Shown: positions 11,516-21,600 of the stretch, piece by piece
Layout of the letters: each line of letters begins with the position of its first letter
Position numbering within the stretch: the stretch's first letter is position 1
Assembly (NCBI GenBank): GCA_029721435.1
Contig: CM056587.1
Coordinates: 18,112,667 to 18,176,666, forward strand
Source of the DNA: Gymnothorax reevesii
Lineage: Eukaryota > Chordata > Actinopteri > Anguilliformes > Muraenidae
DNA: 64,000 nt
Direction of reading: 5' to 3'
The notes under the pieces: generated by a model
Seen by the model: only the letters and a program-made list of their open reading frames with translations
Databases searched by the model: none
What the model was told of the DNA's origin: nothing
Program-made: the position numbers and the translations under genes

Positions 11516-11675
11516 CTTTGGGGATGGAGATCTGGCAGCCCAGGTCGTAGTCCTGCTGCAGGCGGATGTAGGCAACCTCCTGAAGGCGAACCCGTTCCAG
11601 CTCGGAGAGGCTCTGGATGGGGACTGGTTTCAGTCGAACACTCCGCCCGGACATACTGTTCCAGGTGAAGTCACC
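11516..11675 (-). CDS. arhgap6: ARHGAP6 coding exon following the large first intron
   Basis: This 160-bp exon is read on the minus strand. The acceptor CTCTCCTGTCCCCAG ends at 11676 and the exon starts in phase 0 with GGTGACTTC. It ends with one extra base at donor AAAG|GTACAG (11516/11515). The peptide begins [19 protein letters not shown] and continues [20 protein letters not shown] to QISIPK. This is the highly conserved block just after the first coding exon of mammalian ARHGAP6, recognised from memory. It belongs to the N-terminal regulatory half of the protein; no enzymatic motif is expected here. Phase and residues fit the next exon (G|AT = Asp, then GQKRKK). An ORF reading through both splice sites is artefactual beyond these limits. 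Confidence 0.92.
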
Positions 11676-12587
11676 CTGGGGACAGGAGAGATGCACAGAC
11701 GCATCACCACTTCCGCGTTACGAACAACAAATCACAGCCAATTATTTCAGGCTTATATCCCAAACAAAGGGGCTCTATCTTGGACTTGAACTTGAAATAA
11801 AGTCAAACATGAATGCAACTGCTCGCTTCAGCAAGGTACAGAAGTGATTTTTACTTCCAGCACCTTCGCTATAAAAGTAACAGATGATTATTCACAATAT
11901 TGGACAGAGAAGATGAGATATGGTTACGGTAAATGCAGGTGTTCTGCCACGTTTATGCTTTTGAATGCATTTGTGCATTGAACCGGAACCAAAGCCATAT
12001 CGCTATTTCATTGCTATTTTAATATCTATAATGTACAAAGGTAGGTTACTGTGCAAAACATGCACACCTTCTGGTATATGACACATGCAGAGACACAAAT
12101 AAATACGTACACAATATCAAGATGACAACAAGAAATATAATTATTGCATATTTTTTAATACCACATATCACAATGGATGGTCACTGCTGTATGTTGATCC
12201 GAATAAAACATTCAGGGAAATGCTGACTGAAACTGGTCAAAGAACTGCTTTTGTGATAATACCCATCTGTTCAAGAAATGTGATGACACAAATATTTAAA
12301 CTGTCTGAATGGTCATTCAGTGGTCATCCAGCGCAAAGCTCATGAAAAGCACACAGTGGTCTAGAACAGTGATTCTCAAAGTTGGTCCTGGGGACCCCCT
12401 GAGTACACCAATGTTCATACCAACCACAGCTGGAATCACAGATTTTAACAGCTATCAATATTTCTTAATGGGATCCTACTCATGTTAACATGGATTGTTT
12501 ACAGTCTTTATCCATATCGTCCAACTTAGCAATTACAGTATGCCATATAAGATAAAACCTGTTCTATTGCCAACATTTGCAAAGGGG
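11676..12587. other. arhgap6: Intron sequence before the LTR element
   Basis: Start (in gene sense, the end) of the 44-kb candidate first intron. It is AT-rich. The string GATTCTCAAAGTTGGTCCTGG near 12371 resembles a terminal piece of a fish hAT-like MITE, but only one end is visible. Confidence 0.35.
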
Positions 12588-12591
12588 GTAC

Positions 12592-13088
12592 TGTTATGGC
12601 CCCAATTTGTTATTACATTTATAACACAACAGCAACAGCAAGGGATGACAAACACAGTTTTAACAACTAAAACACATTTAATTTTTAACGAAGACAAAGA
12701 CTAATAACAACCTACAACTAAAGACCAAGATTGATAAATAAGAAAAAACAGAAATAATTACAGTCCCTTTTTAGTGGGGTGGCTTGGTGATGTCCTGGAT
12801 GAAGAAAATGCTCAAACACAGTCAAAGAAATCCACAAAAGAAACGTCACAGGTCTTGAACAGAATGGCAGGTCTGGTCATCTTCTTGCAATTTCTCCTAC
12901 TACTTTACTGTCTCAATTCTTTTCCTTATATACTCTTTTGCAGACCCCACCCACATTTAGACCTCTTTTTTTTAACTTTCTGAGACTTGCCCCAGACATG
13001 TCTGGAAACATGTCCAAACATGACTCCAGTCTGAGCTTAACAAAAAAAAGGTAAATACTGCCATCTAGTGGCCTATATTCACATTACA
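12592..13088 (-). repeat. 3' LTR of the Gmr1-like element
   Basis: The 497-bp long terminal repeat starts TGTAATGTG and ends CCATAACA in element sense. It contains a TATA box (GTATATAAGG, 12924-12933) and a possible ATTAAA polyadenylation signal (12677-12682). A 14-bp match to the CTCF core consensus lies at 13058-13071. I saw no base differences from the other LTR. Confidence 0.95.
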
Positions 13089-13221
13089 CCTCCATTCCAA
13101 AAGGGAAAAATTTTGACTCACAAAGGCAAAATTTTTCTTTTCAATACAAAATGGTTAAGTGAACACTTGTCTATATATACATATCATACAATATTCAAAC
13201 ACATGATATATATATACACAT

Positions 13222-16200
13222 TCAAACACGGGATAAGCAATCAGCAATTACATTGTCTGTACCCTTCACATGCTTAATTTCCAAGTCAAACTCCTGTAAA
13301 ATCAAACTCCAATTCAACAATCTCCGATTCTTGTTTTTCATCTTACTCAAAAACGTTAACGGATTGTGGTCAGTGTACACAATCATTGGCTTTTGTCCTG
13401 TACAAACATAAACCTCAAAGTGTTGTAAAGAAAGGACCAGAGCCAACAGTTCCTTCTCTATTGTGGAATAGTTCCTTTGGTGGCGATTGAACTTCCTGGA
13501 GAAGTATGCCACGGGATGCTCAATGTCATCAGAGTCACTTCTCTGTAGGAGCACAGATCCACAAGCTTGGTCGCTAGCATCGACCACGATGGAGAACGGT
13601 TTGTTGAAGTCAGGAGATTTGAGCACGGGGAAGTGACACAGCAGAGACTTCAGGTGATCGAAGGCTCTCTGGCATGCATCATCCCAGGTGAACTTTACGC
13701 CTTTCTTCAGTTGGTTAGTTAGACTGAGAGCAATCTCAGCAAAGTTCTTGCAGAACTTGCGGTAGTACCCGATCATTCCAAGGAAGCGGCGCAAAGCTTT
13801 TTTGTTGTCAGGAACTGGAAAGTCCATGATGGCTTGGACTTTAGCATTTATGGGTGCCACCTTACCCTGGCCCATGACGTAGCCAAGATAGGTGACAGTA
13901 GCACAACCAAAGTCACTCTTGTTCAGGTTAACAGTCAGGTTAGCCTGGGTCAGGCGCTGGAACAACGTCTCTACATCTTTTAGATGTTCTTCCCAGGAGT
14001 CACTCCATGTGATCAGGTCATCGATGTACGCACCCGTGTGTGGCAATCCGGCGATTGTAGACTGTATCATCCTTTGGAACGTGGCTGGGGCATTTTTCAT
14101 GCCAAAGGGTAGGACTTCATACTGGTACAATCCAGATGGTGTGGCAAAAGCAGAGATGCTCTTGGCCCTCTCAGTTAAAGGCACACACCAATAACCCTTC
14201 AATAAATCAATCTTGGTCAGAAACTTTGCTTGCCCTACACTATCAATACAATCATCAATCCTAGGTATTGGAAACACATCAGTTCTAGTTACAGCATTGA
14301 CTTTGCGATAATCTGTACAGAATCTAGTACTTCCATCAGGTTTTGGAACTAGCACACAGGGTGAACTCCAATCGGAGTTGGAGGGTCTGATAATATCATG
14401 TTTTAACATGTACTCAACCTCTTTCTCAGCAATCTTTCTCTTTTCAGGATTCATCCGGTATGGATGCTGTTTTATTGGTTTGGCATCACCAACATCTACA
14501 TCATGAGAGGCTATAGTAACTCTCTTTGGAACATCAGGAAACAAATCCTCATATTTCTTGATCAACCTTTCAAACTGATCCCTCTGTGAGGGTTCTAAGT
14601 GCTGGAGTTTTACATCAAGATTTTGCAACACTTCAGTGTTTGACAATTTACATGAAAGAACTTCAGCTTTAATTCTTGGTTCATCACCTTGAAACTCCCC
14701 CTCATCTTCACACGTTTCGACCATTGGAGAATCTGAAATGACAGCTGCAACCCTAGCATTTCTGTCATGATAAGGCTTTAGCATGTTAATATGACACAAT
14801 TGTTTTGGTTTTCTCCTATCTGGAGTCTTCACAATGTAATTGAGATCATTGAGTTTTGTCAGAATTTCATAAGGACCATGAAATCTAGCCTGCAATGGAT
14901 TGGACTGCAAGGGAAACAACACAAGGACCATTTCTCCTGGTTTAAACTCACGGCTTCTAGCCTTATGATCATACCAAGTTTTCATTTTTCCCTGACTTGA
15001 TTTCAAGTTCTCTTTGGCAAGGTCACAAGCTGCACGCAATCTTTCCTTGAACTTGCTAACATAGTCTAACAGACTGATTTGCGGCTCTTCCTCTTGCCAT
15101 TGTTCACTCAATAATAGCAAAGGTCCTCTCACTTCATGACCAAACACAAGCTCAAATGGACTGAATCCAGTAGACTCCTGCACTGCTTCTCTAGCTGCAA
15201 ACAACAGCAAATGAACCCCTTCATCCCAGTCTTTCTCATGGTCATAACAATAAGTCCTCATCATTGTCTTGAGAGTGGAATGAAACCGCTCTAAGGCACC
15301 CTGACTTTCTGGATGATAGGCACTAGAAAGAATCTGTTTTGCACCTAGTTCATACACAACCTGCTGAAACAATCCTGAAGTGAAATTGCTACCTTGGTCT
15401 GACTGAATTTCCCTGGGAAGACCAAACAACGTGAAGAACTTTATCAAAGCCTTCGAGATTGCAGTTGCCTTGATGTTACGTAGAGGTATGGCTTCGGGGA
15501 ATCTGGTAGATGCACACATGATTGTCAACAAGTACTGATTTCCAGATCTAGTCTTGGGTAATGGACCAACGCAATCAACAATGACCCTAGAGAATGGCTC
15601 CCCAAATGCTGGGATAGGCTGCAATGGAGCTACAGGTGGGTCTAACTGGTGTTTTCCAACTACCTGACAAGTGTGACAGGTTTTGCAAAAGTTGGAAACG
15701 TCTTTCCGAAGCCCAGGCCAAAAGAAGTGTTTCATGATCTTATCAACAGTCTTGTTAACACCAAGATGACCTCCTAAAGGTAAACTATGAGCCATTGTTA
15801 AGATCTCATTCCTATAGACCTTCGGAACAACAATTTGCCTGACCACTGCCCAATCTGCATTGGCAGGGATATCAGGAGGGCGCCACTTCCGCATCAACAC
15901 ACCATCCTTGAGATAATACCCAACTGGAACTGCATCTATTTCTTTTTCAGGAAGGGCTCTCCTCTTTAGTACACCAATTTCAGGATCATTAGTTTGCTCC
16001 TCAATCAACCGCTTTCTGGACAGAGACAAGTCTCCAGACACATCAGAATCACCAGACCCATCCGGCTGGCTGAATAGAGAACTGATAAAAGTATCTGATA
16101 AGTCCTCAAACGGAGAAACCATAGTAGGCCAATCAGAGTCATGAGGCGAACCACCTGAGTCCTGACTATTCAATGTACTGGACGGCACCACAACATCATC

Positions 16201-18036
16201 TTCTTTAGCCTTCTTGGCCATAGCACGAGTCACTGCGCAAGAAGGATACAGAGATGGGTCCTCATCCCCATTTTCAGTGCTCGGCTGTGAAGTAAGATGT
16301 ACAGGGGGAACTACTTTGCCCCCAGCCAGGTCATTGCCTAGCAACAGAGAAACACCCTTTATAGGTAGACTTGACATAAGTCCCACCTTTACCTGTCCTG
16401 TAACTAAATCTGACTTCAAGAATATAGAGCGCAGGGGTACAGATACAGTCCTCCCTTCAATACCTTGTACAAGTATGAAATCCCTTGAAGCGGTCTCATC
16501 ACGTAACTCCAAGGAGTCCATCAACAAAAGTGACTGAGAAGCTCCGGTATCCCTTAGGATATATATGGGGACAGGAGTAGTATGCTCATTCAGAGCCACA
16601 AATCCCTCTGACACAAATGGAAGAAATTCCTCCCTCACAAAGTCAGCTGTATTAGGCTTTTTAGCCCCACAAGAAGCAGGCAATTTAGTAGATTGGTTAT
16701 CCACTACAGGGGTTTCTAACCTTGTTTTCACAAAGGCATTTGGTTTGGTATCCTTTTCTTTTTCTTTCTTAGCTTTAAGGAACCAACAGTTAGTTGTAAC
16801 ATGACCAGATTTCTTGCAATAACTGCAAACTAGACCACTTCTGTCACTGTCAGCTTTCACACTTTGATCAGACCTGTTACTGGATTTCTGAGCACCATCA
16901 CCAGATTTGTCTTTGTCTTTGGGTGAGGAATCTTGGGTATCACCGTAACCCTTTTTCTGAAATTGGGACCATTTATTGTTACTGCTAGACTGAAATTTGG
17001 ACTTATGAGTGAGAACATATTCATCTGCAAATTTGGCAGCTGATTGCAAGTTCAGTGCTTGCTTCTCATTAAGGTAGGTCTTAACATCATCCTTAACACA
17101 GTTCTTGAATTCTTCAACTAACACCATCTCTTTTAGTGAGTTGAAATCATCCTTGACCTCCATAGAAGTACACCAGCGCTCAAAGCAAACCTGCTTCTCA
17201 TTAGCAAATTCAACATAAGTCTGATTTTCAGATTTCTTCAGACCTCTGAATTTCTGTCGGTAAGCCTCTGGAACCAACTCATAAGCTCTCAAAATAACCT
17301 TTTTGACAACCTCATAATCAGAGGAATCATCTGCAGACAAAGCCGAATAGGCTTGTTGAGCTTTACCCTTGAGGACAGTTTGCAACATCAGAGGCCAGTG
17401 TTCCTTTGGCCACTGGCAACTCTTTGCTACCTTTTCAAAACATTGGAAATAGTTGTCAACATCCTTTTCTGAAAATGGAGGCACCAGTTTTACCTCCTGA
17501 CTGGCACAAAATTTATTTTCAGTTTGAATTTTTATTTTTAGTAGCTCCATTTGGAGTCTTTCTTCTCTATCGAATTTCTCTAATTCAAAATCTCTCTGTC
17601 TTGCAAATTTTTCTAACTCAAATTCTCTTTGTTTTTCTTCTCTTGCTAATTTTTCTAACTCAAACTGCCTTTGTTTTTCTTTTTCTTCCCTCTCAAATTC
17701 TCTTTGTTTCTCTTTTTCCTCCCTTTCTTTTTCTCTTTCTTCCCTTTCTTTCTCTTTTTCCTCCCTTTCTTTTTCTCTTTCCTCCCTTTCAATCTCTAGC
17801 ATTTTTAATTTAAGTTCCATTTCTATATTTGGATTTTCCACTGGAAACTGTTCCAGATCTCCTGGTGCAAACACATTTTCATCAATGTAATATTCAACTA
17901 TCTCTCTAGCCAGTCTTGCTTTTCGCATGGCTGGTTTTACCTCTGTCAGCTCCAACTGTCTGCAAATTTCTAGCAGTTCTGTCTTTTTAAAAGACTTCAA
18001 AACCCCTACGGTTGGTGATGCCAAGAAATCATCCAT
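13222..18036 (-). CDS. Gag-Pol polyprotein, integrase before reverse transcriptase
   Basis: A single 1604-codon frame with no frameshift or stop. The frame is open slightly further upstream, but the first ATG is at 18036 (MDDFLASPTV). Residues 1-55 resemble a SAP DNA-binding motif and about 75-170 form a Glu/Arg/Lys-rich helix. Residues 180-340 are a SCAN-like capsid. A CCHC knuckle follows (C404, C407, H412, C417), then protease DTG at 496. Integrase has a zinc domain (H750, H757, C787, C790), the D821/D880/E916 triad with D-D-35-E spacing, and a GPY motif at 1054. Reverse transcriptase follows (D1277; YIDD 1337-1340), then RNase H (D1486, E1527, D1556). All expected catalytic residues are present. 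There is no envelope gene. It would make the capsid and enzymes for copy-and-paste transposition. Confidence 0.95.
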   Translation of the reverse strand: MDDFLASPTVGVLKSFKKTELLEICRQLELTEVKPAMRKARLAREIVEYYIDENVFAPGDLEQFPVENPNIEMELKLKMLEIEREEREKEREEKEKEREEREKEREEKEKQREFEREEKEKQRQFELEKLAREEKQREFELEKFARQRDFELEKFDREERLQMELLKIKIQTENKFCASQEVKLVPPFSEKDVDNYFQCFEKVAKSCQWPKEHWPLMLQTVLKGKAQQAYSALSADDSSDYEVVKKVILRAYELVPEAYRQKFRGLKKSENQTYVEFANEKQVCFERWCTSMEVKDDFNSLKEMVLVEEFKNCVKDDVKTYLNEKQALNLQSAAKFADEYVLTHKSKFQSSSNNKWSQFQKKGYGDTQDSSPKDKDKSGDGAQKSSNRSDQSVKADSDRSGLVCSYCKKSGHVTTNCWFLKAKKEKEKDTKPNAFVKTRLETPVVDNQSTKLPASCGAKKPNTADFVREEFLPFVSEGFVALNEHTTPVPIYILRDTGASQSLLLMDSLELRDETASRDFILVQGIEGRTVSVPLRSIFLKSDLVTGQVKVGLMSSLPIKGVSLLLGNDLAGGKVVPPVHLTSQPSTENGDEDPSLYPSCAVTRAMAKKAKEDDVVVPSSTLNSQDSGGSPHDSDWPTMVSPFEDLSDTFISSLFSQPDGSGDSDVSGDLSLSRKRLIEEQTNDPEIGVLKRRALPEKEIDAVPVGYYLKDGVLMRKWRPPDIPANADWAVVRQIVVPKVYRNEILTMAHSLPLGGHLGVNKTVDKIMKHFFWPGLRKDVSNFCKTCHTCQVVGKHQLDPPVAPLQPIPAFGEPFSRVIVDCVGPLPKTRSGNQYLLTIMCASTRFPEAIPLRNIKATAISKALIKFFTLFGLPREIQSDQGSNFTSGLFQQVVYELGAKQILSSAYHPESQGALERFHSTLKTMMRTYCYDHEKDWDEGVHLLLFAAREAVQESTGFSPFELVFGHEVRGPLLLLSEQWQEEEPQISLLDYVSKFKERLRAACDLAKENLKSSQGKMKTWYDHKARSREFKPGEMVLVLFPLQSNPLQARFHGPYEILTKLNDLNYIVKTPDRRKPKQLCHINMLKPYHDRNARVAAVISDSPMVETCEDEGEFQGDEPRIKAEVLSCKLSNTEVLQNLDVKLQHLEPSQRDQFERLIKKYEDLFPDVPKRVTIASHDVDVGDAKPIKQHPYRMNPEKRKIAEKEVEYMLKHDIIRPSNSDWSSPCVLVPKPDGSTRFCTDYRKVNAVTRTDVFPIPRIDDCIDSVGQAKFLTKIDLLKGYWCVPLTERAKSISAFATPSGLYQYEVLPFGMKNAPATFQRMIQSTIAGLPHTGAYIDDLITWSDSWEEHLKDVETLFQRLTQANLTVNLNKSDFGCATVTYLGYVMGQGKVAPINAKVQAIMDFPVPDNKKALRRFLGMIGYYRKFCKNFAEIALSLTNQLKKGVKFTWDDACQRAFDHLKSLLCHFPVLKSPDFNKPFSIVVDASDQACGSVLLQRSDSDDIEHPVAYFSRKFNRHQRNYSTIEKELLALVLSLQHFEVYVCTGQKPMIVYTDHNPLTFLSKMKNKNRRLLNWSLILQEFDLEIKHVKGTDNVIADCLSRV

Positions 18037-18133
18037 TGCTGTTGTCAATATATATCTAGGAAAATTCACAAAAACAATTTTACAATTTGGAATGTTAGAT
18101 TTTCAATAAATTACTCACACAATGGTCTATCCC

Positions 18134-18152
18134 GGACCTTGAGCCCCCAATT
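18134..18152 (-). promoter_or_regulatory. Primer-binding site, tRNA-Pro-like with 3-nt insertion
   Basis: Immediately inside the 5' LTR, the element strand reads AAT followed by TGGGGGCTC, then AAG, then GTCCGGGAT (extending to about 18130). The two outer blocks match the two halves of the 18-nt site complementary to the 3' end of vertebrate tRNA-Pro, as used by murine-type retroviruses. The AAG interrupts the pairing. The start TGG fits the universal CCA end of a tRNA. Confidence 0.7.
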
Positions 18153-18649
18153 TGTTATGGCCCCAATTTGTTATTACATTTATAACACAACAGCAACAGC
18201 AAGGGATGACAAACACAGTTTTAACAACTAAAACACATTTAATTTTTAACGAAGACAAAGACTAATAACAACCTACAACTAAAGACCAAGATTGATAAAT
18301 AAGAAAAAACAGAAATAATTACAGTCCCTTTTTAGTGGGGTGGCTTGGTGATGTCCTGGATGAAGAAAATGCTCAAACACAGTCAAAGAAATCCACAAAA
18401 GAAACGTCACAGGTCTTGAACAGAATGGCAGGTCTGGTCATCTTCTTGCAATTTCTCCTACTACTTTACTGTCTCAATTCTTTTCCTTATATACTCTTTT
18501 GCAGACCCCACCCACATTTAGACCTCTTTTTTTTAACTTTCTGAGACTTGCCCCAGACATGTCTGGAAACATGTCCAAACATGACTCCAGTCTGAGCTTA
18601 ACAAAAAAAAGGTAAATACTGCCATCTAGTGGCCTATATTCACATTACA
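18153..18649 (-). repeat. 5' LTR of the Gmr1-like element
   Basis: The 497-bp LTR that would drive transcription of the element. It has a TATA box at 18485-18494 on the minus strand and a CTCF-like core at 18619-18632 near its outer end. Its inner end holds an ATAACAAATTGGGG string that recurs 16 bp further on across the LTR/primer-site border. It is identical, as read, to the LTR at 12592-13088. Confidence 0.95.
18485..18494 (-). promoter_or_regulatory. TATA box of the retrotransposon 5' LTR
   Basis: GTATATAAGG on the minus strand, about 155-165 bp into the LTR. This is a normal position for an RNA polymerase II TATA box at the U3/R border. The same box occurs in the other LTR at 12924-12933. 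Confidence 0.65.
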
Positions 18650-18653
18650 GTAC

Positions 18654-21600
18654 ACATTTGGAGAAGACGGTGAATCAAGTAGAGGGTCCTTATTACACTG
18701 TGACTTTTTTCTCTTTAGGTCTGGCTTGTTATCATTTGCCTTTTCTCTTAATTTATCACTACCTAACTATGGCTATTTTAGTGACCATGCACCCACACTT
18801 TCACCAATTACAAGCCAAATAGCCAATTTTTTCTTTCATTCCATCAGTTACAATGTTACCATCTCTTTAAACAATAAAAACATTTGCAATATAGTACAAT
18901 ATGGATATGGAGCTCTTTCAGGACATCCATATACTGCATATTTCTGACAGAGTGTGGCTTAAAAGGCTAAAATACTGAACATTAAATGGTGCAATAAGAA
19001 AATGTAACACCTTGTTAAATTTTCGGGATTGCAGTTGTGGTTGGAACACAAACCAGCTCACACAGGGGCTGCCCAGGGCTGACGCTGGGACCCACTGGCC
19101 TGATGGAGAGGAGTTTACTAGCAGGCGAGAGGCACTGAGCCAGGCGGAACATTACAGTCATGTGACCTGCACATTCACTGCAGCATGCTGTGTGCTGCAT
19201 GAAGCTGGCAAATATCATGGACGTGTGGGAGGGACCAGGCAACACATAACAGGACTTCGGGTGAGACTGCGATCTTCGTGTTAATGAATTAACCAAAATA
19301 TTAGCAAAAAAGCATCTTCGTCTGTGTTGTTGACAAGATGACACAATTTTCTTAAATTTAACTGCATAAGTTCGAGGCCAATACAAGACCAAATGTGATT
19401 TTTATAAGATAGTTAAATAATGCATTACCATGTTTTTAAAAAGGCCTTAGGCCGCAGAATCCCAGAGAGCACTATTTTTTATAATTTCAAATCAAATTTC
19501 GAATCAAATTTCACCATTACAATGCAACTTGTCAACCTGATCATTAGTTCTTAGCATGTTTTTGAATTAGATTGACCAGATTTCCTTGGGGATTTTACGT
19601 GTTACTGCTCCATAACTGAGCAAAACATTACATTGTGCACATTTTGTATGATATCGGTTCAAGAGTGCTATAAGTAACACAAAACGAACACTAAAAGTAG
19701 ACTCCAAAGTGAGATAAAATGAAATGATGTCTTTTTTTCCCCACAAATCTGTTTTAAAAACAGGACCCAGAACTAATATTCCTAAGGGCATCCCCACCGT
19801 CTTCATACAATGTGGGTCCCCTCAAAACTGTTGGCCGCAAGAATAGTCACGACCTTTCATCCCACGAGTAACAGCCCCAGCACATGCAACAAGCTGCCCT
19901 CCAAACATGGCTTTCTGATGGACACTGGAAGCGGAGATCAAAGCTGTGTGACGCCATTCACACGCAGTGTCATGTGCTTCCATTCACCGTGAGCCGCACA
20001 TGGGGGATCCATCAGTTTTAAAGCTGTGCTCATGTCAGGACAGAGAGTCCTCTTCCCAGTGGCACGTTCAAAGCATAATAACCTTTTAGATGACCAGGTT
20101 CAGCTGAAATGGTAATTTAGCGCAGAGCTGAATTTAGACAGCTACAGCGAGCTACCAGTCTTTTCACGAAATAAATTCAACGTTTAAAACAGTACGCAAT
20201 AACCGGGGCCACTCTCCATCTCCTTACAAAGTCATAGCAGTTGCGTCTTCATCGTATTTTTCATTGAATTTGCAGAATTTTGGGATGAGAAAACCGAAAA
20301 CTGAAAAACCTAACAAAAGCACTTTAAAACCACCCAGAAGTACGATAAAACTATACATAAAAGACCACAGAGTAGACAGCACAAAGCAATCTGAAAGACG
20401 CTAGCAAATGAAGACTTGAACAGAAGTTGGAGTCCGCAGTACAAAGATATCTGGCTCCAGAGGAGGAAACATACATGCCTGTGCCAAACTCAAGCAGAGG
20501 TACGGCTGGCCAGGCCGGCGAGTGAGACCATATGCTTCAGTAATATCAGTTTTCGCGGGCGTTTAAGTCTTGTCATGACATTTAAAACAAAGTGTATTTT
20601 CCTGCATTATCTGCGTGCCGGGCAGGCAAAATGTTCTTTCCCGATAGACTTCTAATGAAACAAGGAAAAATATCACATCTCATAAGACATTTCCTTGACG
20701 TCTTACTAAAACATAATAAAAATGAGATTTTAAGTCTAAATGTAGGAAAAAAACACTATTTAGGTCACCCGATTTTTTTTTTTTAGCTCACAGGCTGCTT
20801 TGACTGTCCAATGCCCTAAGGGCTTCCCAGGTTTTGTGAGGCAAGAGGCTGACAGAAAGAACTTACATCATCCAGGTTAAAGTAGTTACGTAAATACAAA
20901 AAACAATGGGAGACACTGCCAATAATTACATTTCATGACATACAGAGCACAAGAACTGTATTTGGCTCCAAGTCAATTTGCGTTCAAGAGCAGTTCCAAC
21001 CTGCAAGGACCTGCTCCAAGCATCGGCCGAACAGTCCCTTCATTTATGCAGTGCGTCTCTGTTCCAACAGGCCAAATCTACACATTAATCATGGCATCGT
21101 AGTACCATGCATCGTCAAACAGAAGAGTAAAGTAACAAGAGTACTCCGTGAGAGCACAGGCCCAATAGTCCACCACGTCTGAGACGCACATGAATAACAT
21201 GTCATCTCCTTCTGGATGTAGACCCGTTTCCATTGAAGATATGTCAAATTTGTTAACACAGTAGTTTGCCATTGTCTCAGCTACCTTCTGGCTTTAGTTG
21301 CTTATTTCTTTTCCTATTTGCAGCCTTACGGTGACTATCATTATATGACTCCTATCAAAAATCCTGTTTTTGCCCATCAGGTCCAGAGAAGAAATCAAAG
21401 CTCGATCAAGTTCTAATATCTGGTAGCCATCATCACGGGTGGTTCCTTGAGTTAGAAGCAAAAATGTCAAAAATTTTTCCATCTCTCAATGGTGAAGAAT
21501 CCGTAAAAAAATTTCTGCATCACTCCTAAAATTAAATTACTTCCAAGTTGGCCCAAGAGAAACCTTTGGTGAAAATGTGATTAAAATGTATCCATCGCAT

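Larger units (their letters stand above)
12592..18649 (-). mobile_element. Complete Gmr1-like Ty3/gypsy LTR retrotransposon
   Basis: A 6058-bp element on the minus strand, flanked by 4-bp direct repeats GTAC (12588-12591 and 18650-18653). It has two 497-bp LTRs, each TG...CA in element sense, which read identical over their full length. There is one uninterrupted Gag-Pol frame, a primer-binding site just inside the 5' LTR and a purine-rich GGAATGGAGG next to the 3' LTR (13089-13098). The pol order protease, integrase, reverse transcriptase, RNase H differs from standard Ty3/gypsy elements and defines the Gmr1-like group known from fish and other deuterostomes. Identical LTRs imply a very recent insertion, possibly still polymorphic. 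It shares orientation with the host gene, so its LTR polyadenylation signals and cryptic splice sites could affect the transcript. Confidence 0.95.

Noticed and set aside
18037..18069. Extension of the Gag-Pol start to a GTG codon 11 residues upstream
   Set aside because: A eukaryotic element is expected to start at the first ATG (18036), and the SAP-like domain begins right after it.
12588..18653. A 5-bp target duplication for the LTR element
   Set aside because: Flanks agree only over GTAC; the fifth base differs on either side (G before, A after).
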